Shown here piece by piece: positions 39,850-47,753 of a stretch of 64,000 nt of DNA. The stretch comes from Xanthobacter autotrophicus (lineage in GTDB: Bacteria > Pseudomonadota > Alphaproteobacteria > Rhizobiales > Xanthobacteraceae). The stretch's first letter is position 1. Every line of letters begins with the position of its first letter. The stretch lies in NCBI RefSeq assembly GCF_043194295.1, contig NZ_JBAFVK010000002.1. One strand, 5' to 3'. The translations under genes and the position numbers were made by a program. The notes under the pieces are model-generated. The model did not search any database and was not told the origin of the DNA. It saw only the letters and a list, made by a program, of their open reading frames with translations.

Positions 39850-41117
39850 TTGGCTTTTCCTTTGGTGAGGGTCACCGGCCGTCCCGTCAGCCCTTCGAGG
39901 GTGGCGAGGGCGGTGTGGAACGAGACCAGCGCATCCAGCTCGCGCAGGGCGGCGTCGGTGAGGGTGGACTGGGCGTCGAGCAGTTCCAGGAGGGTGTAGC
40001 GGCCTTCGGAATAGCCGGCCTCCACCCCCTCGAAGGCGGCGCGCGCCCCCGGAATGGTGCTGGTGCGCAGCAGCGTGATTTCGTCGAAGGCGGCCTTCAT
40101 CCCGTCGTGGGCGCGGCCGAGCTGGGAGATGAGGGCGTTGCGGGCGATGGCCTCTTCCGCCTCGGCCCGCAGCAATTGCTCGTTGGCCTCGCTGACGCCG
40201 CCTTCGTTGCGGTCGAACAGCGGGATCGGCATGGACATGGTGAGGCGCATGCCGCTGTCGGCAGTCTCGTTGTAGTGCCGGTAGCCGACGCCGAGGGTCA
40301 CGTCCGGTACCGCCTTGGCCTGGGCCGAGCGCAGGTCGGCCTGGCGCTGGGCGCGCAAGGCGGTGAAGCGGGTGAGCTGCGGATTGCCCAGCGCCTGCTT
40401 GATGAGGCCCGGCAGGGGCGGCGGCGCGCTGACCTTCAGCAGGTTGCCGGTCACCCGGCCGAACCTTGCTTCCTGGAGGCCCATGAGCAGCGCCAGCTCA
40501 CGCCTTGCGGTGCCGAGCGCGGCGCGGGCGCGGTCCAGCTCCACCCGGGCGAAGTCGGCGGCGACGCGGGCGCGGGAAATCTCGGCCGGAGAGGACGCGC
40601 CGGCCTGGACACGGTTCTGCAGCAGGGGCGCCAACCGCTGGATGGCCGCCACCTGGGTTTCCAGAACCTGCGCGCGCTGCTGCGCCCCGAGCACGGCGGC
40701 GAAGGCGGACGCGGTTTCCGCCAGCACCTGCAGGCGGATCGCCTCCCGCTCCCAGCGGGCGACGCCGACCCCGGCGCCGGCGGCGGCCATGCGGGCCTCG
40801 CGCTTACCGCCCAGCTCCACCAATTGGCTGATCTGGAGGGTCTGCTCGGCAAGGTCGAGCCCCTGGTAGGAGCCCGAGCCCGCCGCATTGTCCACCTCAA
40901 GGGAGAGGTTGGGGTTGGGCAGCGCGCCGGCCTGGGTGTTGCGCCCCGCCGCCATGCCGATGTCGCGCTCCGCCGCGGTGAGGCGCGGGTTGGCGGCAAG
41001 GGCGCTGGCGAGAGCACTGGTCAGGGTCAGCGGACGGGTGGTTTCGGCGCGCGTCTGCGACGCGTGAAGCAGCGCGAGCGCTGCCCCAAGCGCAAGCGCG
41101 AGGGCACGAGGCGACAT
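39846..41117 (-). CDS. czcC: Outer-membrane efflux protein CzcC (TolC-like)
   Basis: ATG 41117 gives 423 residues with a signal peptide (MSPRALALALGAALALLHAS); a TTG four codons upstream is less likely. Two OEP repeats of the TolC family are visible, the first around NPRLTAAERDIGMAAGRNTQ and the second around ADLRSAQAKAVPDVTLGVGY. It makes the outer-membrane exit duct. It is the first gene of the czcCB-PII-A row. The second, cusBA system at 47.7 kb has no such gene and might borrow this one. Confidence 0.93.
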   Translation of the reverse strand: MSPRALALALGAALALLHASQTRAETTRPLTLTSALASALAANPRLTAAERDIGMAAGRNTQAGALPNPNLSLEVDNAAGSGSYQGLDLAEQTLQISQLVELGGKREARMAAAGAGVGVARWEREAIRLQVLAETASAFAAVLGAQQRAQVLETQVAAIQRLAPLLQNRVQAGASSPAEISRARVAADFARVELDRARAALGTARRELALLMGLQEARFGRVTGNLLKVSAPPPLPGLIKQALGNPQLTRFTALRAQRQADLRSAQAKAVPDVTLGVGYRHYNETADSGMRLTMSMPIPLFDRNEGGVSEANEQLLRAEAEEAIARNALISQLGRAHDGMKAAFDEITLLRTSTIPGARAAFEGVEAGYSEGRYTLLELLDAQSTLTDAALRELDALVSFHTALATLEGLTGRPVTLTKGKAK

Positions 41118-41184
41118 GATCTGATCCAAAGTCTGATAGCGGATCGCCGACGCGAGGCGTCAGCGCGCGAGCAGAAGGTTCAGA

Positions 41185-41643
41185 TCAGGCGCGCGGGGGG
41201 CGGATGTCGGCGGGAACGGAGCGGCCGGCGTTCAGGCGCGTGGGCAGGACCACGGGGGTGGAGCGCAGCCGCAGGACCGCGCTTGCGGCCGGGGCATCGG
41301 GCAGCGCCATGGCGCAGGCGTGGCAGTCGTGGTCAGCGGAAGGCTGGGGCTGGGCCGGGTCATGCGCGGCGCCGAACACCTTGGCATCGGCGGCGGCGAG
41401 GGAGGGGTCCGACGAGGAGGCATCGACGGGCGACAGGTCGAGGCTCGACACATCGACGCCCGTCAGCGCAACTGAGGTCCCAGCCAACTCTTCCAGAGCG
41501 CCGTCCACATCAAAGATGTGATGCGCCGCCAGTGCGCCTGCGAACGGCCCGGCCACGAGGCACGCCATCACAACGACCGACACGGCGCGGCGGAACGCCG
41601 AACCGGTGATCAACATGAGGACTTTTGCCAAGACGCGAAGCAT
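41185..41643 (-). CDS. Membrane or exported protein upstream of czcC
   Basis: ATG 41643 gives 152 residues; ATG 41679 is also open. The first 45 residues hold a signal or membrane segment (VSVVVMACLVAGPFAGALA). The chain later carries a HDCHACAM metal-ligand cluster and an Arg/Pro tail. The layout (leader, then a CxxC/His motif) is shared with the Cys-rich proteins at 34.2 and 46.9 kb and is often found beside efflux operons. I have no family name beyond DUF2946-like. It precedes czcC by 67 bases. Confidence 0.65.
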   Translation of the reverse strand: MLRVLAKVLMLITGSAFRRAVSVVVMACLVAGPFAGALAAHHIFDVDGALEELAGTSVALTGVDVSSLDLSPVDASSSDPSLAAADAKVFGAAHDPAQPQPSADHDCHACAMALPDAPAASAVLRLRSTPVVLPTRLNAGRSVPADIRPPRA

Positions 41644-41684
41644 GGACCATGAGAGACCCCAAGAGCCGCGATGTGTCAAGTCTT

Positions 41685-42221
41685 TCAGAAGCGCTGCGTC
41701 ATCGTACCCGAAAAGCTTGGGAGATCGCTTGAATTTCGGCCGATCCCAAGGTTTTCGCCCTGGCCGTTATGAAATTGACATTGTCCGTGATCGGAAAGCG
41801 TCTCGATCACCCTGCACTGTGCCACGTGGCCATGGGCGCAGCCGTCCACCATCCGTTGAAGCTCCGCCTCCAGCGCCCTGAGCGCGGCGATGCGGCTGCG
41901 CACCTCGATGAGCCGCGCGCTGGCAATCTCGTCCGACGCCGCGCACGACTGCTCGGGCCGGTCCTGCAGCGTCAGCAGGGTGCGGATGGCCTCGATGTCG
42001 AAGCCCAGCTCGCGCGCGTGGCGGATGAAGGCCAGCCGCTGCAGGTGGGTGGCGCTGTAGAGGCGGCGGTTGCCCTCGGTGCGCGGCAGCGCCGGCATCA
42101 GGCCGATCTCCTCATAGAAGCGGATGGTGGGCACCTTCACCCCGCTGGCACGCGCCGCCGCGCCGATGGGCAGCGGATCGGGAACGGGGTCCGGAAGAAA
42201 ATCCGACGAAAGGCGAGACAT
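41685..42221 (-). CDS. MerR-family metal-responsive regulator
   Basis: ATG 42221, with AGAGGAG upstream, gives 178 residues. The MerR helix-turn-helix and wing are clear (PIGAAARASGVKVPTIRFYE, LPRTEGNRRLYSATHLQRLA), followed by the dimer helix. Cysteines in SCAASDEI and the CAHGHVAQC loop fit the Zn/Cd/Pb sensors ZntR/CadR/PbrR. It is divergent from the P1B-2 ATPase, with a MerR-type promoter between them, so that pump is its main target. The last 30 residues have no obvious domain. Confidence 0.9.
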   Translation of the reverse strand: MSRLSSDFLPDPVPDPLPIGAAARASGVKVPTIRFYEEIGLMPALPRTEGNRRLYSATHLQRLAFIRHARELGFDIEAIRTLLTLQDRPEQSCAASDEIASARLIEVRSRIAALRALEAELQRMVDGCAHGHVAQCRVIETLSDHGQCQFHNGQGENLGIGRNSSDLPSFSGTMTQRF

Positions 42222-42227
42222 GAGGGC

Positions 42228-42258
42228 TTGCTCCTCTAGCGACCAGAGCATCTAGGGT
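42228..42258 (+). promoter_or_regulatory. MerR-type promoter of the P1B-2 ATPase gene
   Basis: TTGCTC at 42228-42233 and TAGGGT at 42253-42258 are 19 bases apart, the stretched spacing that MerR proteins correct. TGCTC (42229-42233) and GAGCA (42246-42250) form a dyad within the spacer. It lies directly between the divergent regulator and pump genes. The dyad arms are short, so exact operator limits are uncertain. Confidence 0.65.
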
Positions 42259-42288
42259 CCGCAGAGTGACGCAAAGAAAGGCCGCATC

Positions 42289-44520
42289 ATGACCGTTCCC
42301 CTCGTTCAAAGCCGGTTCCGGGTGACCGGGATGGACTGCGCCTCCTGCGCCGCGAAGATCGAGGGCACGACACTGCGCATCGCCGGCGTGGCGGAAGCTG
42401 AGGTCTCGGTGGCGGCCGGCACGCTGGTGATCCTCCACGCCCCGGATGCCGACCTTGCCCCCCTCGCCGGACGCCTTTCCCCCATGGGCTACGCCCTCGC
42501 CCCGCTCACATCCGGCGGCGGGCAGCGCAAGGCACACGACCATGACGACCATGCAGGGCATGATCATGCGGGCCACGACCACACCGGCCACGACCACGCA
42601 GATCACAACCACGCCTCAACCGGTGGCCATGACCACGACCCCGCCACCGTCGCCGAAGGCAAGTGGTGGTCCACCGGCAAGGCCCGCCTGACCATCGCGA
42701 GCGGCCTCGCGCTGGCGCTGGCCTTTGGCATCGGGACCCTTCTCCCGGCGGCGCAATCCTGGCTGTTCCTCGCAGCCATGCTGGTGGGCCTCGTGCCCAT
42801 CGCCCGCCGCGCCATCGCGGCGGCGGCCAATGGCATGCCCTTCACCATCGAGATGCTGATGACCATCGCGGCGGCCGGCGCCGTCATCATCGGCGCGGCC
42901 GAGGAGGCAGCGGCGGTGGTGTTCCTGTTCCTGGTGGGCGAATTGCTGGAAGGCGTCGCCGCCGGCCGGGCGCGCGCCAGCATCCGCGCGCTCACCGCGC
43001 TGGTGCCAAAGACCGCATTGGTGGAGCGCGACGGCGCCACCATCGAGGTGCCCGCCGCGAGCCTCACGGCGGGCGAGGTGATCCTGGTGCGGCCGGGCGA
43101 CCGGATTTCCGCGGACGGCCTCATCGTCGCCGGTGAGAGCGGCATCGACGAGAGCCCGGTGACCGGCGAGAGCGTGCCGGTGCGCAAGGGGCCCGACGCC
43201 ACCGTCTTCGCCGGCACCGTGAACGGGGAGGCGGCGCTGCGGGTGCGCGTCACCGCCACCGCCGAGGACAACACCATCGCCCGGGTGGTGAAGCTGGTGG
43301 AGGAAGCGCAGGAAAAGCGCGCGCCCACCGAGCGGCTCATCGATCGCTTCTCGCGCTACTACACCCCCGGCGTGGTGGTGGTGGCGGCGCTGGTGGCGGT
43401 CATCCCGCCGCTGCTGTTCGGCGGGGCGTGGGATGCCTGGATCTACAAGGGCCTCGCCATCCTGCTCATCGGCTGCCCCTGCGCGCTGGTGATCTCGACG
43501 CCGGCCGCCATCGCCGCCGGCCTCTCCGCCGGGGCGCGGCGCGGGCTGCTGCTGAAGGGCGGCGCCGTGCTGGAGACGGCGGGCAAGGTCACCACCGTCT
43601 GCTTCGACAAGACCGGCACCCTCACCGAAGGCCGGCCGCAGGTGACGGACGTGATCGCCTTCGCCCAGCCGGACGCCGAGGTGCTGCGACTCGCGGCGGC
43701 GCTGGAGACCGGGTCGAGCCATCCCCTCGCCAAGGCCATCCTTGATCGCGCGGCAGCGGACGCCATCGCCATTCCCGTGGCGGAAGCCGCGCAGGCGCTG
43801 GGCGGCAAGGGCGTGTCGGCGCAGGTGGAGGGGCGCGAGGTGTTCCTCGGCTCGCCCCAGGCCGCCGCCGCGCGCGCGCCTTTGACAGCGGCGCAGGCCG
43901 ACCAGATCGCGGCGCTGAACGACGCCGGCAAGACCGTGTCCCTGCTGGTGGCCGACGGCGCCATCGCCGGGGCCATCGCCATGCGCGACGAGCCCCGCCC
44001 GGACGCCCCCGAGGGCCTTGCCGCGCTGAAGCGGGAGGGCATCCGCACGCTGATGCTCACCGGCGACAACCGGCGCACGGCGGAGGCTATCGGCCGGCAG
44101 CTGGGCATCGAGGTGCGCGCCGAGCTGCTGCCGCAGGACAAGCTGCGCATCGTCGGCGAGCTTCAGCGCACGGGGGCGGTGGTGACCAAGGTGGGCGACG
44201 GCATCAACGACGCCCCGGCGCTGGCCGCCGCCGACATCGGCATCGCCATGGGCGGCGGCACCGACGTGGCGCTGGAGACGGCCGATGCGGCAGCGCTCCA
44301 TGGCCGGGTGAAGGACGTTGCCTCCATGATCGCCCTGTCCCGGCGCACCATGGGCAACATCCACCAGAACATCGCCATTTCGCTTGGGCTGAAGGCGGTG
44401 TTCCTCGTCACCACCATTGCCGGCATCACCGGCCTGTGGCCGGCGATCCTCGCCGACACCGGCGCCACCGTGCTGGTGACCCTGAACGCGCTGCGGCTCC
44501 TCTCCTGGGGGCGTGCATGA
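42289..44520 (+). CDS. zntA: Zn/Cd/Pb-exporting P1B-2 ATPase
   Basis: This 743-residue pump has an N-terminal metal domain with GMDCASC (Cys17, Cys20), a His/Asp-rich loop at about 80-125 with many HDH repeats, then the membrane core. The transport motif is CPC at 396-398, the phosphorylated residue Asp440 (DKTGTLTEG), and the last helix has DTGAT (Asp723), the P1B-2 mark for Zn, Cd and Pb. TGES, SSHPLA and GDGINDAP are present. Its divergent MerR neighbour should induce it. The zntA/cadA name is by motif class. Confidence 0.93.
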   Translation: MTVPLVQSRFRVTGMDCASCAAKIEGTTLRIAGVAEAEVSVAAGTLVILHAPDADLAPLAGRLSPMGYALAPLTSGGGQRKAHDHDDHAGHDHAGHDHTGHDHADHNHASTGGHDHDPATVAEGKWWSTGKARLTIASGLALALAFGIGTLLPAAQSWLFLAAMLVGLVPIARRAIAAAANGMPFTIEMLMTIAAAGAVIIGAAEEAAAVVFLFLVGELLEGVAAGRARASIRALTALVPKTALVERDGATIEVPAASLTAGEVILVRPGDRISADGLIVAGESGIDESPVTGESVPVRKGPDATVFAGTVNGEAALRVRVTATAEDNTIARVVKLVEEAQEKRAPTERLIDRFSRYYTPGVVVVAALVAVIPPLLFGGAWDAWIYKGLAILLIGCPCALVISTPAAIAAGLSAGARRGLLLKGGAVLETAGKVTTVCFDKTGTLTEGRPQVTDVIAFAQPDAEVLRLAAALETGSSHPLAKAILDRAAADAIAIPVAEAAQALGGKGVSAQVEGREVFLGSPQAAAARAPLTAAQADQIAALNDAGKTVSLLVADGAIAGAIAMRDEPRPDAPEGLAALKREGIRTLMLTGDNRRTAEAIGRQLGIEVRAELLPQDKLRIVGELQRTGAVVTKVGDGINDAPALAAADIGIAMGGGTDVALETADAAALHGRVKDVASMIALSRRTMGNIHQNIAISLGLKAVFLVTTIAGITGLWPAILADTGATVLVTLNALRLLSWGRA

Positions 44521-44811
44521 CGGGGCGGGCAACTCGCAGCGAAGCCCCGGCACTTCATTCCAGACCTTGATAGCTCAGCGCGCGCGAGTTTTTTGCTTCA
44601 GATCTTTTTGAGCACGGCGATTACGAATATGAAGCTGCCCGCGAAGATCAGGCCCGCTATTGCGCTCGGTGGCCGGCGATGGCGGAGCGTACCTTCGCGC
44701 AGAACTCTTCTTCGATCATCCGCCGCCCCCAACCACCCAACCAAAACAGTTGCGCGCGATAATTTTTTCCTCCACAAATGAGGATGAAAAAGTTATCGTG
44801 GGAGCGATTCG
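44521..44811. other. Gap between the P1B-2 ATPase and the ImmA/IrrE module
   Basis: These 291 bases contain no gene I can support; an open frame of 62 codons at 44593 has no protein-like composition. TAGCTCAG near 44570 resembles a tRNA D-arm, but no cloverleaf can be formed. The last 60 bases are A/T-rich and probably hold the promoter of the next gene. Composition changes here, so it may be a module boundary. Confidence 0.35.
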
Positions 44812-45453
44812 ATGGCTGCGGTTCGCGTGCTTGCCGATCATCCTGAAGTTGATGCTCGCCTCGCCGAGTTCGGTGTCACGCGCCAGGCGCTGCTCGAGGT
44901 CGTGCGCGGCGTGGTCGCTGCGCGTGCCGACGCGATCGCCGATGATCCCGCTTCTGCTGAAGGGCAGCTCGCCTACATCTACGGCACCCGATATGTGCGG
45001 CAACTTTTCCGGGCAATCGGCTGGGTCAATTATCGCGAGAACAACGTCGAATCCGTGAAGCATCCGGATAGCCCCCTTAAGGTGGTCTATCAAAGTGTCG
45101 ACCTTGCCGCCGACAAGTTGCACAAGCCGCAAGCGGTTTCCGGGAAAGGCTCCGGCGCCGACCGTATCATTGCGGTGGGACAGGCCGGGCTGTTCCCCGA
45201 GGAAGAAATGTCCGCGGCGCGGGATCGGGGGCTGGTGGAGCTCTGGACCGGCGTATGGTTCTTCTGCGTGTCGGTTCAAGGTGATGAGATCCGCGCCGAG
45301 CTCTCTCTGCCTTCGGGCATTTCCGGCGGCAATTTCGAGGGCTTCATCGAGCGCATCTTCATCCTCGGTGGCGGTGAATGGCCGGCGGATGCCATCATTG
45401 ATAGCGATCGTCCGGACGGCATTGAGTTCGAGCCTGCTGTTTTGCGTCGGTAG
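44812..45453 (+). CDS. Protein of unknown function paired with an HTH-ImmA/IrrE gene
   Basis: This 213-residue protein starts at ATG 44812 with GGGAG eight bases upstream. It is soluble, without signal or membrane segments, and I do not recognise a domain. Visible pieces are an N-terminal helical part (ALLEVVRGVVAARADAIADD) and a C-terminal beta-rich part (LVELWTGVWFFCVSVQGDEI, IIDSDRPDGIEFEPAV). The next gene starts three bases after its stop, so the two are coupled. Such pairs often turn out to be toxin-antitoxin or stress modules, but this is inference. Confidence 0.65.
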   Translation: MAAVRVLADHPEVDARLAEFGVTRQALLEVVRGVVAARADAIADDPASAEGQLAYIYGTRYVRQLFRAIGWVNYRENNVESVKHPDSPLKVVYQSVDLAADKLHKPQAVSGKGSGADRIIAVGQAGLFPEEEMSAARDRGLVELWTGVWFFCVSVQGDEIRAELSLPSGISGGNFEGFIERIFILGGGEWPADAIIDSDRPDGIEFEPAVLRR

Positions 45454-45456
45454 GCC

Positions 45457-46524
45457 ATGTTCAACATTGGCAGAATGGAGCTCGCGCGGAAGCGGCAGCG
45501 GTTGACCGCCAAGTCTCTCGCCGAGCAAGCCGGCATATCGCCGGTCACCCTGTCGCGTGTCGTCAACGGGCAGCAGGTTCCGGATGAAGACACGGTCGAC
45601 GGCTTGGTGCGCGCGCTGGGATTCCCGCGGGAGTTCTTCTTCCGGGACGACGCGGCGCCGATCAGCGCTGATGCCGCCAGCTTCCGGAGCCTGACGGCGA
45701 TGTCGGCGCGAGAGCGCGATGCGGCGCTCGCCGCCGGCTCATTGGCCTTCGAGATGTCAGCCTGGGTGCGGGAAAGGTTCGTTCTGCCGCAGCCAGATCT
45801 GCTCGACCTCAGCCATGAACGCGATCCCGCTGGAGCCGCACGTGCGCTACGCCAGCATTGGGCGATCGGCGAGCGGCCGATCTCGCATATGATCAAGCTG
45901 CTTGAGACGAAGGGCGTCCGCGTCTTCTCGCTGGCCGAGAACACCAAGAATGTGGATGCCTTTTCCTGCTGGCATGATGGCGAGCCGTATGTCTTCCTCA
46001 ACACCTTCAAGACCACGGAGCGCAGCCGGTTCGACGCTGCTCATGAGCTGGCACACCTCGTCCTGCACAAGCACGGCGGCCCCAATCAAGGACGCGCTGC
46101 CGAGCTTGAAGCACATGCGTTTGCATCGTCATTCCTGATGCCTCACGACGACGTCGTGGCGACGATCCCATTCGTCCGAGGCCTCGATCAATTGGTGCTC
46201 GCAAAGAAGCGATGGGGCGTGTCCGTAGCTGCGCTCGCACACCGCCTCCACCGGATCGGCCGGATCTCCGATTGGAACTACCGGACCTTCTGCATCCAGA
46301 TGAACAAGCGGTTCGGCATCAACGAGCCTGACGGTCTCCCGCCAGAGCGATCTGCAATATGGCAACGTGTCCTTACGGAGCTTTGGCGGGAAGGCGTGAC
46401 ACGCCGGCACGTTGCGGCCCGCCTGGATATCCCCGAGGCAGAACTCGACAATCTGCTGTTCGGGCTTACCGGCGATGTGAATCCGCCATCCGTCGGTGGT
46501 TCGTCTCTCAGGCTAGTTCCGTGA
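45457..46524 (+). CDS. XRE-HTH regulator with ImmA/IrrE metallopeptidase domain
   Basis: This 355-residue protein joins an N-terminal XRE domain (RKRQRLTAKSLAEQAGISPV, TLSRVVNGQQVPDEDTVDGL) to an ImmA/IrrE zinc-peptidase domain. The metal site is His196-Glu197-x-x-His200 in AAHELAHLVLH, with HAFASSFLMP downstream. Proteins of this type cleave or control repressors in mobile elements (ImmA) or in stress response (IrrE). It follows the unknown 213-residue protein by three bases, so the pair is probably one functional unit. The C-terminal 80 residues are helical. Confidence 0.88.
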   Translation: MFNIGRMELARKRQRLTAKSLAEQAGISPVTLSRVVNGQQVPDEDTVDGLVRALGFPREFFFRDDAAPISADAASFRSLTAMSARERDAALAAGSLAFEMSAWVRERFVLPQPDLLDLSHERDPAGAARALRQHWAIGERPISHMIKLLETKGVRVFSLAENTKNVDAFSCWHDGEPYVFLNTFKTTERSRFDAAHELAHLVLHKHGGPNQGRAAELEAHAFASSFLMPHDDVVATIPFVRGLDQLVLAKKRWGVSVAALAHRLHRIGRISDWNYRTFCIQMNKRFGINEPDGLPPERSAIWQRVLTELWREGVTRRHVAARLDIPEAELDNLLFGLTGDVNPPSVGGSSLRLVP

Positions 46525-46857
46525 TTGAGCCCGGAAGCTTCGCCATTGTGGGCGCTTCGCCGAAGAACCTGTCGCGGATTCCATCGAGCGGCCACGCCCC
46601 CAGCTCTCTTCGTATGGCGTGGTCTCTTTGCGCTTGCGGCTACCGCTGAAGGTGATCCTGCTTCGCGCCGCGTGACCATCCCCGAGATGTGATCCGGCGA
46701 CGGCAGTTCCGATGCTTTTCCTTCGCCGGGCGCGTGCGTCCGCGACGCACGCCCTCATCTTGAATATGGCAGTGGCATCCGCCTGCCACGAACCTGTGAC
46801 AGCTTCGTACCGCTGCTCGCATTCCCAGAATGCCTCACCTATGACATGTTGCGCTGC
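46525..46857. other. Gap upstream of the copper gene row
   Basis: These 333 bases carry no supported gene. They must include the promoter of the copper-resistance row. Besides the dyad at 46819-46833 I see short G/C-rich hairpin-like stretches, but no confident -35/-10 pair. Confidence 0.4.
46819..46833. promoter_or_regulatory. Dyad upstream of the copper gene row
   Basis: GCATTC and GAATGC flank CCA, a perfect 6+6 dyad, 24 bases before ATG 46858. Copper-sensing response regulators bind sites of broadly similar shape in other bacteria, but no such regulator gene is in the window. Treat as a candidate operator only. Confidence 0.35.
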
Positions 46858-47214
46858 ATGAAGGTCGCCATTTGGCTCCAAAGGCTGCTCGCGATCCTTG
46901 CGATCGTGGGGCTCATCGCCGGACCGTTCACCGCACCGGTGAGCGGCGCCGCGACGGCGGCGACCTCTGCTATGTCCATGCCCGAAATGGCGGGCGACAT
47001 GCCGTGCTGTCCGGATGAGACACCAGCGGTTCCCGACTGCCAGAAGACCTGCCCATTAATGGCATTGTGCATGGCCAAGTGCTTCTCGGTGGCACCGACG
47101 CTTTCGAGCCTGGCCTTCATTTTCTGGGATTGGAGCGATGCCATGCGCCCCGCGAGCGACGTCTTGGGCGACGCGCTCGCGGTAGAACCCCCAGCTCGAC
47201 CTCCGCGAACCTAG
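46858..47214 (+). CDS. Exported Cys-rich protein of the copper row
   Basis: ATG 46858 gives 118 residues; ATG 46846 is four codons earlier. A leader (WLQRLLAILAIVGLIAGPF) is followed by a Met/Cys-rich segment (MPEMAGDMPCCPDET, VPDCQKTCPLMALCMAKCF) with six cysteines. The pattern recurs in small proteins preceding cus/cop-like operons and suggests Cu(I) binding at the membrane or periplasm. The family name is uncertain (DUF2946-like). It is the first gene of the row leading to cusBA. Confidence 0.72.
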   Translation: MKVAIWLQRLLAILAIVGLIAGPFTAPVSGAATAATSAMSMPEMAGDMPCCPDETPAVPDCQKTCPLMALCMAKCFSVAPTLSSLAFIFWDWSDAMRPASDVLGDALAVEPPARPPRT

Positions 47215-47345
47215 AACATCGCCGGCGTTTGCGCGCCGGTTCGTGTCGCCCCAGCGAAGCTTGGGCGGCCGAAAGTGCGTGGCCATAGGCCGCGCAACGC
47301 CGGGCCATGCGCACGGTGCTCCGATGAATCTGGGATTTTCAAACT

Positions 47346-47753
47346 ATGACGACTTATTCAATGAAGCGCGCCGCTGCGGCGGTGCTCGCGGCCGCGCTTT
47401 CCGTGGCTGCCCTCTCGACGGCGCATGCTGACATCACGGACTACGAGTTCCGGCTCGTTCAGACGGACGTCAAGCAGGGCAACGGCGCCATCGTCGCCGT
47501 CCGGCTTGTCGACAAGCGATCCGGCAAGGCGGTTCCGGACGCCGTCATCTTCGCGACCCGAATCGATATGGCTCCTGACGGCATGGAGACGATGGCGGCA
47601 CCGATCGAGGCGGTGCCGTCGACCGAGCCGGGTGTCTATCGCTTCAAGACCAACCTGATGATGGCCGGCGGTTGGCGGCTTTCGCTTGGCGCCAAGATCC
47701 AGGGTGAGACCGGCACGCTCGAGAACAAGCTGGTTTTCAAGGCGGTGCCATGA
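47346..47753 (+). CDS. Exported FixH/YtkA-like protein
   Basis: This 135-residue protein has a signal peptide ending near TAHADI and a beta-sandwich-like domain (YEFRLVQTDVKQGNGAIVAV, EPGVYRFKTNLMMAGGWRLS) that resembles the YtkA/FixH family. Proteins of this type are often encoded just before copper RND adaptors; a periplasmic copper-handling role is inferred. Met residues cluster in RIDMAPDGMETMAAP. The stop overlaps the next start by four bases, coupling it to cusB. Met6 (47361) is another possible start. Confidence 0.78.
   Translation: MTTYSMKRAAAAVLAAALSVAALSTAHADITDYEFRLVQTDVKQGNGAIVAVRLVDKRSGKAVPDAVIFATRIDMAPDGMETMAAPIEAVPSTEPGVYRFKTNLMMAGGWRLSLGAKIQGETGTLENKLVFKAVP

Noticed and set aside
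42616..44553. 645-codon open frame opposite the P1B-2 ATPase
   Set aside because: It is a long shadow frame in very GC-rich DNA; the + strand pump has all motifs in order.
44517..44570. 17-codon frame overlapping the P1B-2 ATPase stop with ATGA
   Set aside because: No ribosome site of its own, no hydrophobic or family pattern; the peptide looks random.
44560..44620. tRNA-like TAGCTCAG sequence
   Set aside because: Only the D-arm-like string is present; no anticodon or T arm and no acceptor pairing can be drawn.
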